The notes beneath the pieces were generated by a model that searched no databases, was not told where the DNA came from, and saw only the letters and a list, made by a program, of their open reading frames with translations. A stretch of DNA of 64,000 nt from Meiothermus sp. (GTDB lineage Bacteria; Deinococcota; Deinococci; Deinococcales; Thermaceae). This document shows, piece after piece, positions 35,347-46,400 of this stretch. Position 1 is the first letter of the stretch. Every line of letters starts with the position of its first letter. Position numbers and translations under genes: made by a program. The stretch covers positions 992,001 to 1,056,000 of the forward strand of contig NZ_BPIJ01000001.1 in NCBI RefSeq assembly GCF_026004055.1, in the 5' to 3' direction.

Positions 35347-37887
35347 ATGAAACGCTGGTGGAGCTTGCTACTGATAGCCTTGCTAATCGCATGCGACGGC
35401 AGCGGGGCCGGAACCAACCCAAGCCGCACCGGCCGCTGGTCTGACCCCCAGACCTGGCCTGGCGGGCAGGTTCCCCGTGCGGGCGAAGTGGTTACTATTC
35501 CTGCCGACCTGGCCGTTGTGCTGGACGTGAGCCCACCGCCGCTGAAGGGCATTAATGTATACGGAATCCTGCGCTTCGACGACAAAGACCTGGAGCTGAG
35601 CGCCGACTGGATTATGGTGCACGGCAAACTCGAGGTCGGCACCCCCGAGCGCCCTTTCCGCAAGCGCGCCGTCATCACCCTTACCGGCAACAACCCCAGC
35701 GAAAACCAGATGGGCATGGGTACCAAGGTACTTGGGGTGATGGGTGGAACTCTAGATCTTCATGGGGAACCGCGCAAAGGCTGGACCAAGCTGGCCCAGA
35801 CCGCACCCAGGGGGGCCACCCAGATCACCGTACTGGATGCCCGCGACTGGCGAGTGGGAGACCGCATCGTGCTGGCTTCTACCGACTACAACCCCCACCA
35901 AGCCGAAGTACGCACCATTACAGCGCTCAACGGCAACACCCTCACCCTAGACCAACCCCTCCAGTACCCGCATTTTGGCCAGATTACCTTTGGGGTAGAC
36001 CAGCGCGGCGAGGTGGGGCTGCTCTCGCGCAATGTGGTGGTGCAGGGCGACGAATCCTCGAGTACCACCGGTTTTGGCGGCCACATCATGGGCATGATAG
36101 GCAGTACCCTACGGGTTTCGGGGGTGGAGCTCTTCCGCATGGGGCAGCTCGACCAATTGGCCCGCTATCCGTTCCACTGGCATCTGATGGGCCAGGCGCC
36201 CGGGCAGTACATCAAAAACTCTTCCATCCACCAAAGCTTCAACCGCTGCGTGACCATCCACGGCACCAGCGGGGTCGAGGTAGTCGGCAACGTAGCCTAC
36301 GACAACCTGGGCCACTGCTATTTTCTGGAAGACGGGGCCGAGACCAAAAACCTTTTACAAGACAACCTGGGTATCCTGACCCGCAAACCCGACCCCAACA
36401 AGGGCCAGAAAGGGGTCATCCCCACCGACCGTACCCCTGCCACGTTCTGGATTACCCATCCAGACAACATCGTGCGCAACAATGTGGCCGCGGGCTCCGA
36501 CCACACCGGCTTCTGGTACGCCCTGCCCGAACATCCCACCGGGCCTTCGGCTACCCTCACCGTCTGGCCCCGCCGCACCCCACTGGGTGAGTTTTCCGGC
36601 AATGTCTCGCACTCGAGCTGGGACGGCCTGATGGTAGACCGGGGCCCCAACCAAGAAACCCTCGAGGCCGAACCCACCATCTACAACCCCCGCACCAACC
36701 CCGCCGACACCCAAAACCAGTACGACAACACCAAAAACCCGCCTGTGGTGGCCGTTTTCCAGAACCACACCGCCTACAAACACCGCGGCAACGCCATCTG
36801 GCTGCGCGGCACCAACCACAAGGTGGTGGGGGCCAAACTGGCCGACAACGCCATCGGCGTTACCTTTGCCTCCTGGGAGACCACCCTGGAAGACTCGCTG
36901 GTGGTGGGCGATACCGACAACAAAGGCTACCCGGAAAGCTGGGAGTTCCGTGGGGTGGATGGACGCAGCCTGCCCAGGCCCTGGGCCGCTAGCAGTGGTG
37001 GCCCCATTGCCGACAACTTCCCCATCCGCGGCTTCGAGTTCTACGATGGCAAGGTTGGCTTCCGTAATGTGGAGTTTGTGAACTTCCAGCCCCTGCAAAT
37101 CCAGAATGCCCAGGGCAGCCAGACCGCTACCCGCGAGGCCGGGGCCCTGAGCTACCTGCGCTTTACCGCTTTCGACATAGACAGCCGCAACTTTGCCGAG
37201 GGCGCCCGCTTTACCAACGCCAAACCGGTCTACCTGCCTCCCAGACCAGAGCCCACCCCTGAAGAAGTCGCCGAGCACGAAAACGCCGATGGCTACCGCG
37301 GCAGCGTCTTCATCGATGCCGATGGTTCCGTTGGCGGGAGCCGGGGATACGCCATCGTGCTCAACCATCCCTTTTTGCTCGACACCAACTGCAACCTCCG
37401 GGCCGAGTGGAACGCTAGTATCTGCAACTACAGCTATGGACGGCTGCACATCCTGAACGAGAGCGGCGGCGACATTGCCCCGGTCTCCCTCACCCGACAA
37501 GACGGCAGCAATCCGGTCTTCCGCATGTGGGGGGCCCCCAACAACCTGAACTTCTTTGGCGCTACGGTCATTAAGAATCGAAGCTACGCGCTGAGCCTAA
37601 CGGGTGCCATGCCCAGCAAGCTGAAGCTGCGTTTTGCCGATAGTGCGCCGGGAGACTTCATCACCCTTACCCTGCCTTATAGCGGCGAGCCCAGCATCTA
37701 CCGCGACTACTGGATTGACAACCGCAACAAGCTACCCCGTGCCGCTTCTAAAGCCGAGTTCGATAGCAGCAACGGCGACCGTTATTGGAGCGAAGGGGGC
37801 AGGGTTTTTGTGAAGCTGGTTGTACGCGACCAGCCCGGCCGCGACTGGGCGGTGCTGGACATCTGCGCCAACGACCTTTGCCGCTAG
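35347..37887 (+). CDS. G8-domain lipoprotein related to CEMIP/TMEM2
   Basis: 846-residue exported protein. It starts at 35347 after AAGGAG; residues 1-18 end in the lipobox LIAC, so it is probably a lipoprotein. A G8 domain follows: GRWSDPQTWPGGQVPRAGEV, then LVVLDVSPPPLKGINVYGIL-type strands with VHGKLEVGT. After it comes a long region of parallel-beta-helix repeats (HWHLMG, IKNSSIHQSFNRCVTIHGTS, VVGNVAYDNLGHCYFLEDG). This domain order resembles animal CEMIP and TMEM2, which depolymerise hyaluronan. A glycan-binding or glycan-cleaving role at the cell surface is an inference. It is monocistronic, 203 bp from tRNA-Pro. Confidence 0.85.
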   Translation: MKRWWSLLLIALLIACDGSGAGTNPSRTGRWSDPQTWPGGQVPRAGEVVTIPADLAVVLDVSPPPLKGINVYGILRFDDKDLELSADWIMVHGKLEVGTPERPFRKRAVITLTGNNPSENQMGMGTKVLGVMGGTLDLHGEPRKGWTKLAQTAPRGATQITVLDARDWRVGDRIVLASTDYNPHQAEVRTITALNGNTLTLDQPLQYPHFGQITFGVDQRGEVGLLSRNVVVQGDESSSTTGFGGHIMGMIGSTLRVSGVELFRMGQLDQLARYPFHWHLMGQAPGQYIKNSSIHQSFNRCVTIHGTSGVEVVGNVAYDNLGHCYFLEDGAETKNLLQDNLGILTRKPDPNKGQKGVIPTDRTPATFWITHPDNIVRNNVAAGSDHTGFWYALPEHPTGPSATLTVWPRRTPLGEFSGNVSHSSWDGLMVDRGPNQETLEAEPTIYNPRTNPADTQNQYDNTKNPPVVAVFQNHTAYKHRGNAIWLRGTNHKVVGAKLADNAIGVTFASWETTLEDSLVVGDTDNKGYPESWEFRGVDGRSLPRPWAASSGGPIADNFPIRGFEFYDGKVGFRNVEFVNFQPLQIQNAQGSQTATREAGALSYLRFTAFDIDSRNFAEGARFTNAKPVYLPPRPEPTPEEVAEHENADGYRGSVFIDADGSVGGSRGYAIVLNHPFLLDTNCNLRAEWNASICNYSYGRLHILNESGGDIAPVSLTRQDGSNPVFRMWGAPNNLNFFGATVIKNRSYALSLTGAMPSKLKLRFADSAPGDFITLTLPYSGEPSIYRDYWIDNRNKLPRAASKAEFDSSNGDRYWSEGGRVFVKLVVRDQPGRDWAVLDICANDLCR

Positions 37888-37898
37888 AGCCTGCCCGC

Positions 37899-39908
<2,010 letters not shown>

Positions 39909-39990
39909 TTAACACTCTCGCTCGGGTATCCGTCGCTTGTCCCATTGCAACCCGACGAAGCGCCCTGGAGCGGGGTCTGAAGTTTTTGGG

Positions 39991-40026
39991 GTAAAAAGAA
40001 AACCGAGGTTTGCACAAACCCCGGTT
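39991..40026 (-). terminator. Intrinsic terminator of the tRNA-fMet/tRNA-Met transcript
   Basis: Read on the minus strand: AACCGGGGTTT, four bases, AAACCTCGGTT (one mismatch), then TTCTTTTT. It lies 13 bp past the CCA end of tRNA-Met. Confidence 0.75.
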
Positions 40027-40039
40027 TCTCTTCCTGGAC

Positions 40040-40116
40040 TGGTGGCTATGGGCGGACTTGAACCGCCGACACCACGATTATGAGTCGTGTGCTCTAACCA
40101 GCTGAGCTACATAGCC
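40040..40116 (-). tRNA. tRNA-Met, elongator (anticodon CAT)
   Basis: Acceptor stem GGCTATG/CATAGCC, anticodon loop CTCATAA in stem ACGA/TCGT, T arm GGTTCAAGTCC and encoded CCA. The overall sequence resembles bacterial elongator tRNA-Met rather than the lysidine-modified isoleucine tRNA. Confidence 0.9.
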
Positions 40117-40117
40117 A

Positions 40118-40195
<78 letters not shown>

Positions 40196-40316
40196 TCGGA
40201 GGGGGCAAATCCCCAAAACCGCAAACTCAATCTTAGGCGGGAATCCCCCGCCCGTCAAGGCATCCAAAGCCAAACCAGACATGCCCGTTATACCGCTTAG
40301 AGCCCCAGGAACCCAG

Positions 40317-40476
40317 TAGTCTGGTAAGTAAATTTTCGTGTCCTTCCGAACGGATCGAAACGAAGTGGGGAACTTGAAGTGCCACCGTACCCCAGATGCA
40401 TCATCCCTTTCCTCTCTAGCCAACGCCCTCCGAAGGACCAGAGGCCTTCTTTCTTCTCGAGGCCATCTGCCCCTAG
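40317..40476. mobile_element. Type D small element, copy 2 (160 bp, diverged)
   Basis: Starts TAGTCTGGTAAGTAAATTTTCGTGTCCTTCCGAACG-type sequence like the D copies at 18712 and 59694, then diverges; its right end is the CTAG at 40473-40476 shared with an inverted C copy. Lies in the gap between tRNA-fMet and ppk. Confidence 0.6.
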
Positions 40477-40771
40477 TGGTCTGGTAACAAAGTATGACGC
40501 TGGCCTTCTCCCGTCATTGCGAGCATTCGCAGGGTGCGAAGCAATCCAGAGCGGACTCCCACGAATACCCGGTACAGCAAAGTTCGTTGTACTGGGTACA
40601 TTACGCGAGGCGTAATGGTGGGGGACGCGACGGAATCTCTGCCCCGGCCAGCCTGCACAAGGCTATCTAGATTGCTTTCTCGGTCTAAGGCCTCCTCGCA
40701 ATGACGAGGCGTCCGTCCAGGAAACACTGTAGCTGCATAAGGTGGCGAAAATCAGCTTACCAGAGCACTAG
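40473..40771 (-). mobile_element. Type C small element, copy 3 (299 bp, inverted, enlarged)
   Basis: Reverse orientation relative to the other C copies: it begins CTAGTGGTCTGGTAACAAAG and ends CAGCTTACCAGAGCACTAG. It keeps the CATTGCGAG and GAAGCAATCCAG blocks but has about 90 extra bases in the middle containing GTACTGGGTACATTACG-type sequence. A ppk -10 box (TAGACT, 40792) lies 20 bp beyond its end. Confidence 0.75.
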
Positions 40772-40806
40772 CCCTGTGTTTGGGGGCGCGATAGACTCGA
40801 GCCAAG

Positions 40807-42756
40807 GTGAAAAAGCCCAAGCACAAAAAGAAGGCCTTATCGTCTCCTGACAAAGCCGCCCAAGACTTGAAAGCGATGCCAAACCCGCCGGCCCCGCGCT
40901 ATGTGGCTACCCATATTAGCCAGGAGGCGAGCTGGCTTTCTTTCAACCGGCGGGTGCTGGAGCAGACCCGGCGGCCCGATTTTCCGCTGTTGGAGCGGCT
41001 GCGCTTTCTGGCCATCTGGGCTTCCAACATGGACGAGTTTTATGCGGCCCGAATTTCACGGGCCTTTGCCGAGGAGCGCAGCAGCCCTGGCTATCTGGCC
41101 CTGATGAGCGAAGCCCTGGATCAGACCGAGGAAGCCGGCCGGCTCTATCTGGAGTTTCTTAAGGCGCTGGCAGGGCTGGGTATCCACATCCTCGAGCCTT
41201 CCCAGCTCACCCGGGCCGAGAAGCAGTACTTCGGGGCCTACCTGGCCGAGGAGGTGGCCCCCCTCACCGACCTGATCCGACCCGAAGCCCTGTCCGAGCT
41301 GGCCAGCCAGGCTTTGTATTTCGCCTCCGGCGAGGGGCTATTGCAGCACTTGATTCGGCTGCCCGAGAGTGTGCCGAGGCTGCTGGAGGTGCCCGGGCGC
41401 GAGGGCGGGTTTGTGCGGCTGGGGGCCCTGGTGCGCATGCGCAGCGACCTGTTTTTGCCCGGCAACCAGAAGCTGCCGCTCTACGAGTTCCGGCTCATCC
41501 GCCTGGCCCAGCTCGCCCGCTCCCGCGCCGACTGGGACGAGCTACCCGAGGCTCTGGAAACCCGCCTGGACGGGCAAGTAAGCCACCTCGAGCTGGAAGA
41601 AGACTTCCCTCCTTTGTGGGCCGAGACCCTGCGGGTGGCCCTGGGGCTGGAGCCGCAGGAGGTCTTCCGGCTGCCTCCCCCGCTCGACCTGAGCTTCGTT
41701 TCTACCATCGTCTCGAGCGGGCCCGAAAGTGAAAAGTTCAAGCCCATCGCCATCCAGAAGCCCAAGGGCTTTGCCAAAGACCCCTTTGGCTACCTGAACC
41801 GGCGCGACCTGCTGTTGTACCACCCCTTCGAGGATTACGGCGCGGTGGAGGCCTTCGCCCTTATGGCCGCGCACGACCCCAAGGTGGAGGCCCTGCGGGC
41901 CACGCTTTATCGCATCGGCGAGGAAAACGGCATTGCACGGTCGCTCATCCAGGCGGCCAAGGCCGGCAAGGACGTGGCGGTGCTGCTGGAAGGGCGGGCC
42001 CGCTTCGACGAGCTGGCCAACCTCGAGTGGAGCCTGCGCTTCGCCGGGGCCGGGGTGCGGGTGCTACCCCTGCCCAGCAAGAAAGTGCACGCCAAGGCCC
42101 TGTATGTGCGCCGGGCGGGCAGCGAGTATGTGCACCTGGGCACCGGCAACTACAACCCCATCAACGGGCGGCTCTACACCGACCTCTCGCTCTTTAGTGC
42201 AAACCCAGCCCTCACCTCCGATGTGCGGGCGTTTTTTGAGGCCTTAGAGCAACGCCAACCCCCTGCCCTCGCTACCCTGCGGACGGCCTCCTCCATCCGC
42301 GACCTGCTCGTGGAAAGCATCCAGGCCGAGGCCCACAAAAAGGGTGAGATCATCCTGAAGTTCAACCACCTCACCGACCCTGCCATCCTGAGCGCCCTCG
42401 AGGAGGCCCTGAACCGGGGGGCGCGGGTGCACCTGATTGTGCGCAGTACCCTGACCACCCTGTGGGCGGGCCTCGAGGTGAAAAGCCTGGTGGGGCGCTT
42501 TCTGGAGCACGCCCGCATTGCCGCCTTCAAAAACAAGGGCAAGTGGCGGGTCTGGGCCGGCAGCGCCGACGCCATGCCGCGCAACCTCGACCGCCGCTAC
42601 GAGCTGTTTTTCCCCATTCTGGACGCACGGGCCAAGCGCAAGGTGCTGGACATCTTGCAGGCTCAGCTGGCCGACGACCGCAACAGCTTTCTCCTCTCGC
42701 CCAGCGGAATGGAACGGCGCTGGGGCGGGAAGCGGGACGGGCAGCGCTGGGGATAG
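40807..42756 (+). CDS. ppk: Polyphosphate kinase 1
   Basis: Synthesises polyphosphate from ATP. The 649-residue protein has the N, head and two phospholipase-D-like C domains of PPK1. The autophosphorylated His428 is in SKKVHAKALYVRR, with HLGTGNYNPINGRLYTDLSL after it, and the second catalytic His568 is in LEHARIAAF. Length is a little below the usual 690 residues. The GTG at 40807 opens a Lys-rich stretch (KKPKHKKK); an internal start near residue 24 (MPNPPAPRYV) is possible. The last 94 bp overlap a convergent GIY-YIG gene. Confidence 0.95.
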   Translation: MKKPKHKKKALSSPDKAAQDLKAMPNPPAPRYVATHISQEASWLSFNRRVLEQTRRPDFPLLERLRFLAIWASNMDEFYAARISRAFAEERSSPGYLALMSEALDQTEEAGRLYLEFLKALAGLGIHILEPSQLTRAEKQYFGAYLAEEVAPLTDLIRPEALSELASQALYFASGEGLLQHLIRLPESVPRLLEVPGREGGFVRLGALVRMRSDLFLPGNQKLPLYEFRLIRLAQLARSRADWDELPEALETRLDGQVSHLELEEDFPPLWAETLRVALGLEPQEVFRLPPPLDLSFVSTIVSSGPESEKFKPIAIQKPKGFAKDPFGYLNRRDLLLYHPFEDYGAVEAFALMAAHDPKVEALRATLYRIGEENGIARSLIQAAKAGKDVAVLLEGRARFDELANLEWSLRFAGAGVRVLPLPSKKVHAKALYVRRAGSEYVHLGTGNYNPINGRLYTDLSLFSANPALTSDVRAFFEALEQRQPPALATLRTASSIRDLLVESIQAEAHKKGEIILKFNHLTDPAILSALEEALNRGARVHLIVRSTLTTLWAGLEVKSLVGRFLEHARIAAFKNKGKWRVWAGSADAMPRNLDRRYELFFPILDARAKRKVLDILQAQLADDRNSFLLSPSGMERRWGGKRDGQRWG

Positions 42757-43037
42757 GCTTTTTCAGCCGGGTTTGGTCTGCTCTGAAAGACCTGGGAAAA
42801 GTCACGCCAGTGGGGGTTGAAGGCGCGGATTAGCTCGAGCTTCTTCTCGCGCCGGATGGCTTCTTCGACCTGGTTGGTTTGCTCGCAATAGACCAGTTGA
42901 TTCACGTTGTAGCGGGCGGTGAATCCCCCGGTTAGCTTGTGGCGATGTTCGTACATTCGCTTAGTGATATTGCTGGTCATGCCCACATACAGCACGCGCT
43001 TGTGGCTTGCCAGAATGTAGACCCAATAGGTTTTCAC
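42663..43037 (-). CDS. GIY-YIG domain protein
   Basis: 124-residue protein with a small GIY-YIG nuclease domain: YWVYILASH, then LYVGMTSNITKRMYEH and EAIRREKKLELIRAFNPHW. This is the compact, UvrC-like single-domain type often called excinuclease-like or endonuclease. The GTG at 43037 is chosen because the domain begins there; sequence upstream is the E-type repeat. It overlaps the 3' end of ppk by 94 bp on the opposite strand, an unusual amount, and its last 25 residues (after SQVFQ) look unlike the family. Activity unproven. Confidence 0.75.
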   Translation of the reverse strand: MKTYWVYILASHKRVLYVGMTSNITKRMYEHRHKLTGGFTARYNVNQLVYCEQTNQVEEAIRREKKLELIRAFNPHWRDFSQVFQSRPNPAEKAYPQRCPSRFPPQRRSIPLGERRKLLRSSAS

Positions 43038-43094
43038 GGTTTTATTTTTGCATGTGAGATGGTTTTGTGTGGGTTGTCTGGGTGATGAACCTTT
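43038..43094. other. Short unassigned stretch
   Basis: AT-rich upstream end of the GIY-YIG gene (TTTATTTTTGCATG). No clear promoter. Confidence 0.3.
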
Positions 43095-43199
43095 GTCGTT
43101 CCGAGGAGGCGATAGCCGACGAGGAATCTGGTACTGCGAAGGAGTGGTGCATGTAGGGGACGGCAGCGTGTCAGATTCCTCGCTGTGCTCGGAATGACA
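43095..43199. repeat. Type E palindromic repeat, copy 1 (105 bp)
   Basis: Begins GTCGTTCCGAGGAGGC, contains GACGAGGAATCTGGTAC and AGATTCCTCGC, and ends CTCGGAATGACA, so outer and inner arms are inverted. The copy at 43279 is similar; copies at 47541 and 51925 flank the neighbouring genes. Confidence 0.75.
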
Positions 43200-43268
43200 T
43201 GGGGAGGGGGCTCGGAATGACAAGGGGAAAGCGCTCGGAATGACATGGGGAAAGTGCTCGGAATGACA
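43189..43268. repeat. Tandem repeat of about 23 bp next to type E copy 1
   Basis: GCTCGGAATGACATGGGGA-type units repeat three to four times with small changes, apparently copies of the right arm of the E palindrome. Confidence 0.7.
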
Positions 43269-43278
43269 CCCTGCTCCT

Positions 43279-43382
43279 GTCATTCCGAGGAGGCGCAGCC
43301 GACGAGGAATCTGGTGCTGGGTAGGGGTGGTGAATGTAGGGGACTGTAGCGCATTAGATTCCTCGCTACGCTCGGAATGACA
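43279..43382. repeat. Type E palindromic repeat, copy 2 (104 bp)
   Basis: TGTCATTCCGAGGAGGCGC at the left, GAGGAATCTGGTGCTGG in the middle and CTCGGAATGACA at the right. It is followed to about 43450 by further degenerate 22-23 bp copies of GGCTCGGAATGACTAGGGA. Confidence 0.75.
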
Positions 43383-43474
43383 TGGGAGAGAGGGCTCGGA
43401 ATGACTAGGGATGGAGGTTGGAATGACGGGAGAGAGAGGGGTAGAGATGACCGAGGGGGGGCAGACTGACAGGG

Positions 43475-46400
43475 CTACTCCTCGGCATCCGGGTCTTCTG
43501 GCGCAGGGCGGGCGGTGTTGTTCTTGGCGGCGGACTGCTGGATTAGGCGTACCTCGGGGATGCTATCCAGGGAATCGAGTAGCGTGCGCACCGGGTGGTT
43601 GGGTTCGGACAGCTTGCGCACCAGCCCCCGCAGCTCGTCTAGGGTGGGGTTCTGGGGCCAGCGCACCTCCAAGAGCACCCGAAGCGGAAACCGCCCCGCC
43701 CGGTGTAGCTCCTCCGGCAGGTACAGCTCGTACACCAGCGCATCCACCACCTGCTCCAAAAACCCCACCACCTCGCCCGCACCCCCAGAGGCCGCCAGCA
43801 AAATGTAGTCCACCAGCCGGGTAACCAGCGCCTCGGCTTCGGGGGTGGGTTTGGGGATGGGTAGCTTTTCAAGGTAGATGGACTGCATTGCGAAAGCATC
43901 CCCTTGAAGCTTTTGAACCGTGTGGTCAAGTAAGAACGCCATCGCTTGAGAGTTGAGGACAGCCAGCAGAAACTTAGATGCGCCTGGAATCAGAAATGTT
44001 TTGTTGTTGGTATATGCCTTTGAGTCGTCCCATGCAAAAGCTTGATAGGTTGCTATTTCCTGATAAACAATCTTTGGCTGCTCGAACTCTTTCCAGTAGG
44101 CACAAGCCCGGAGCTCCCAGTAGTAGTGCCCTTGGTCGTATCGCTCTATGAGTTGCTTGCGATAATTCTGCATGAAAGCATGGATTGCGGGATAGGTTTT
44201 CTTGAAAATTTTTTCGGCCTCTTCCTGGGGTTTGCCCGACCACGGATGCCGAACATTCTCGGAGGATTCAATCTTGATCAGGTATTGCTCGCGGAAGTCT
44301 ACCCGCCAGCGCTTCACGTCCCGCCCGCGCAGGAAGGGCTTGAGCACCTCGGCGCTGCTCTTGTGCTCGGTGATCAGGCGGTCGCGGGTGGCGCGGTCTA
44401 CCACAAAGGCTTCGTTCAGGCCGGTTTTGATGCCATAGTAGAACCTACCCCCCACGTACTCGCCCAGCGGGGTGCCGGCCTGGCGGAGCTTTTCCAGCAG
44501 GGCCAGGGTCTCGTGGTTCTCGATGCGCCAGCCGTCGTCGGTCAGGCTGGACTGGGGCATAAGGAAGTGGTTTTGCTCGAAAACCTCGCGGAAGCGTTCG
44601 ATGCTGTGTTGGGGGTTCCAGCTCAGCACCCGCATAACCTGGCCGCCCTGCCGGGCGTTTTGGGTCAGGAGGATGCTGGGGTAGGCGATGGCGGTAAAGA
44701 CCGGGGCATCGCCAAAGTCTACGAGCAGCCGGATGCGGGTCTGGCGGGCTAGGTAGTGGCGCAGCCTGGCCCCGTAGGCGCTGCGGAAGTATTTGTTGGA
44801 GCAGATGTAGCACAGCACCCCGCCCTCGCGCAAAAGCTTCAGGCCCAGGCGGAAGAAATAGACGTAGAGGTCGGCGGTTCCGACGTATACGTCGGGGTAT
44901 ACCCGCTGGTAGACGGGTTTGTCGGCCTTGATTTTCTCCTGGCGGATGTAGGGGGGGTTGCCGATCACGATGTCGAAGCCGCGCTCGAGGCCAAACATCC
45001 AGTGGGCATCGAAGAAGTGGGCGGAGTCGTTTTGGTTGTAGGGGTCGAACTGGGCCATACGGCGGGCTTCGTCGCTGGCAAAGCCGCTCTGCTCGAGGAT
45101 TTGGGCAATTTCCCGCCGGATTTGCGCGTCGCGCTGGCGCAGGGCTTTCTTTTTGGCGAAGCTGCGGGCCAGAAAGTGCTGGTGGCGAATTTTGCCGAGC
45201 TCGGCCTCTTTCGCCTCAACCTCGAGGGGCAGCATGGCAGCCTGCTGGTTTAGGGGAACGAGCGAGTTGGCGGCTACAAACTTGGTCTCGAGGTTGGGCA
45301 GGGGCAGAATACCCCGGTTGGGGCGGGTGTCGTCGTGCTTCTGGTCTACCACCAGCGCAATAAAGCAGCGCAGCTTGGCAATCTGGACGGCGATGGGCTG
45401 GATGTCCACGCCGTAGATGCAGTTTTCGATCAGGTAGAGCTTGCGGGCGTAGTCGGGGTAGGTGAGGTGGGGGTCGAAGGCGTCGCGCAAGGCTTGTATC
45501 TGGGCTTGGAGGCGCTCGAGCACCTCGCGCTCGGCCTTGGTGCGGGCTTCCTCGAGGCTGATTTTTTGGATGGTCTGTAGGTCGAGCTTGAGCCTTTGCA
45601 CCTCGGGGTCGCCCTCGATCTCGCGCCGCAGGTTCGCTTCTTGCCGCTCGCGCCAGAGCTGGCCGCCGGGGTCGAGCTGCTCGAGGATGTGCACCAACTT
45701 TTGCAGCGCCCCCAGCGGAAAGGCCCCCGAGCCGCAGGCCGGGTCTACAATCTTGCACTCATCTATGGCTTCGATGATCCGGCGTTTTTCCTCGTCCGAG
45801 AAGGGCGGGGTTTCGTTGTGGAAGGCCAGCAGTTGGCGCAGGCGGGTCTCGAGGTAGTCGGCTTGTCCGGGGTTGCCCTCGGGCGACAGCAGCGCCTCGG
45901 GGGTTTGGGGGTACAGGATGGGAGCCTGGCTGCCGCCCCCGGCCACCTGGGCAGGTTGCCCCTCGCGCAGTTTGCCGTGCAGATAGACCAGCAAGCTCTC
46001 GTCTACCATGAAGTCCACCACGTCGCGGGGGGTGTAGAACGAGCCGGTTTCCTTGCGGGCGGTCTCCTCGGTCTCGGGGTTGTAGGCGGCCAGCAGGTTC
46101 TCGAACACCTTGCCCAATAGCTCGGGGTCGAGGGCCACTTCTTCCTCGATGGGGGTGTTCTCGCTAACGGTGAACTTGTAGCTGTTCAAAAGCTCAATCA
46201 GGCCCCGCACCCGGTAACGTTTGCCTTTGGTTCCATAAAAGCTGTTCAGGTCGGCTTCTCGCTCCTGGGCAAAAAAAAGCTCGTTGGACACATAGGCCCG
46301 GCGTTCGGGGCGATCCGAGAAGCCGTCTATGCGCTGCTCGGGCAAGCCCAGGGCTTTGTCGGCCTCGCGGTCGAGGCACTCGAAGAGGCCGCCGTTCAGG

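Noticed and set aside
36355-37500. A 381-codon open frame antisense to the G8-domain gene
   Set aside because: Antisense to a clear protein with domain homology; composition is a codon-bias artefact.
40040-40116. tRNA-Ile2 with lysidine-modified CAT anticodon
   Set aside because: Acceptor and D-arm sequence look like elongator tRNA-Met; the alternative cannot be wholly excluded without a tRNA model.
43095-43450. Possible CRISPR array
   Set aside because: The units are imperfect palindromes with 22-23 bp tandem tails, lack regular unique spacers, and no cas genes are present.
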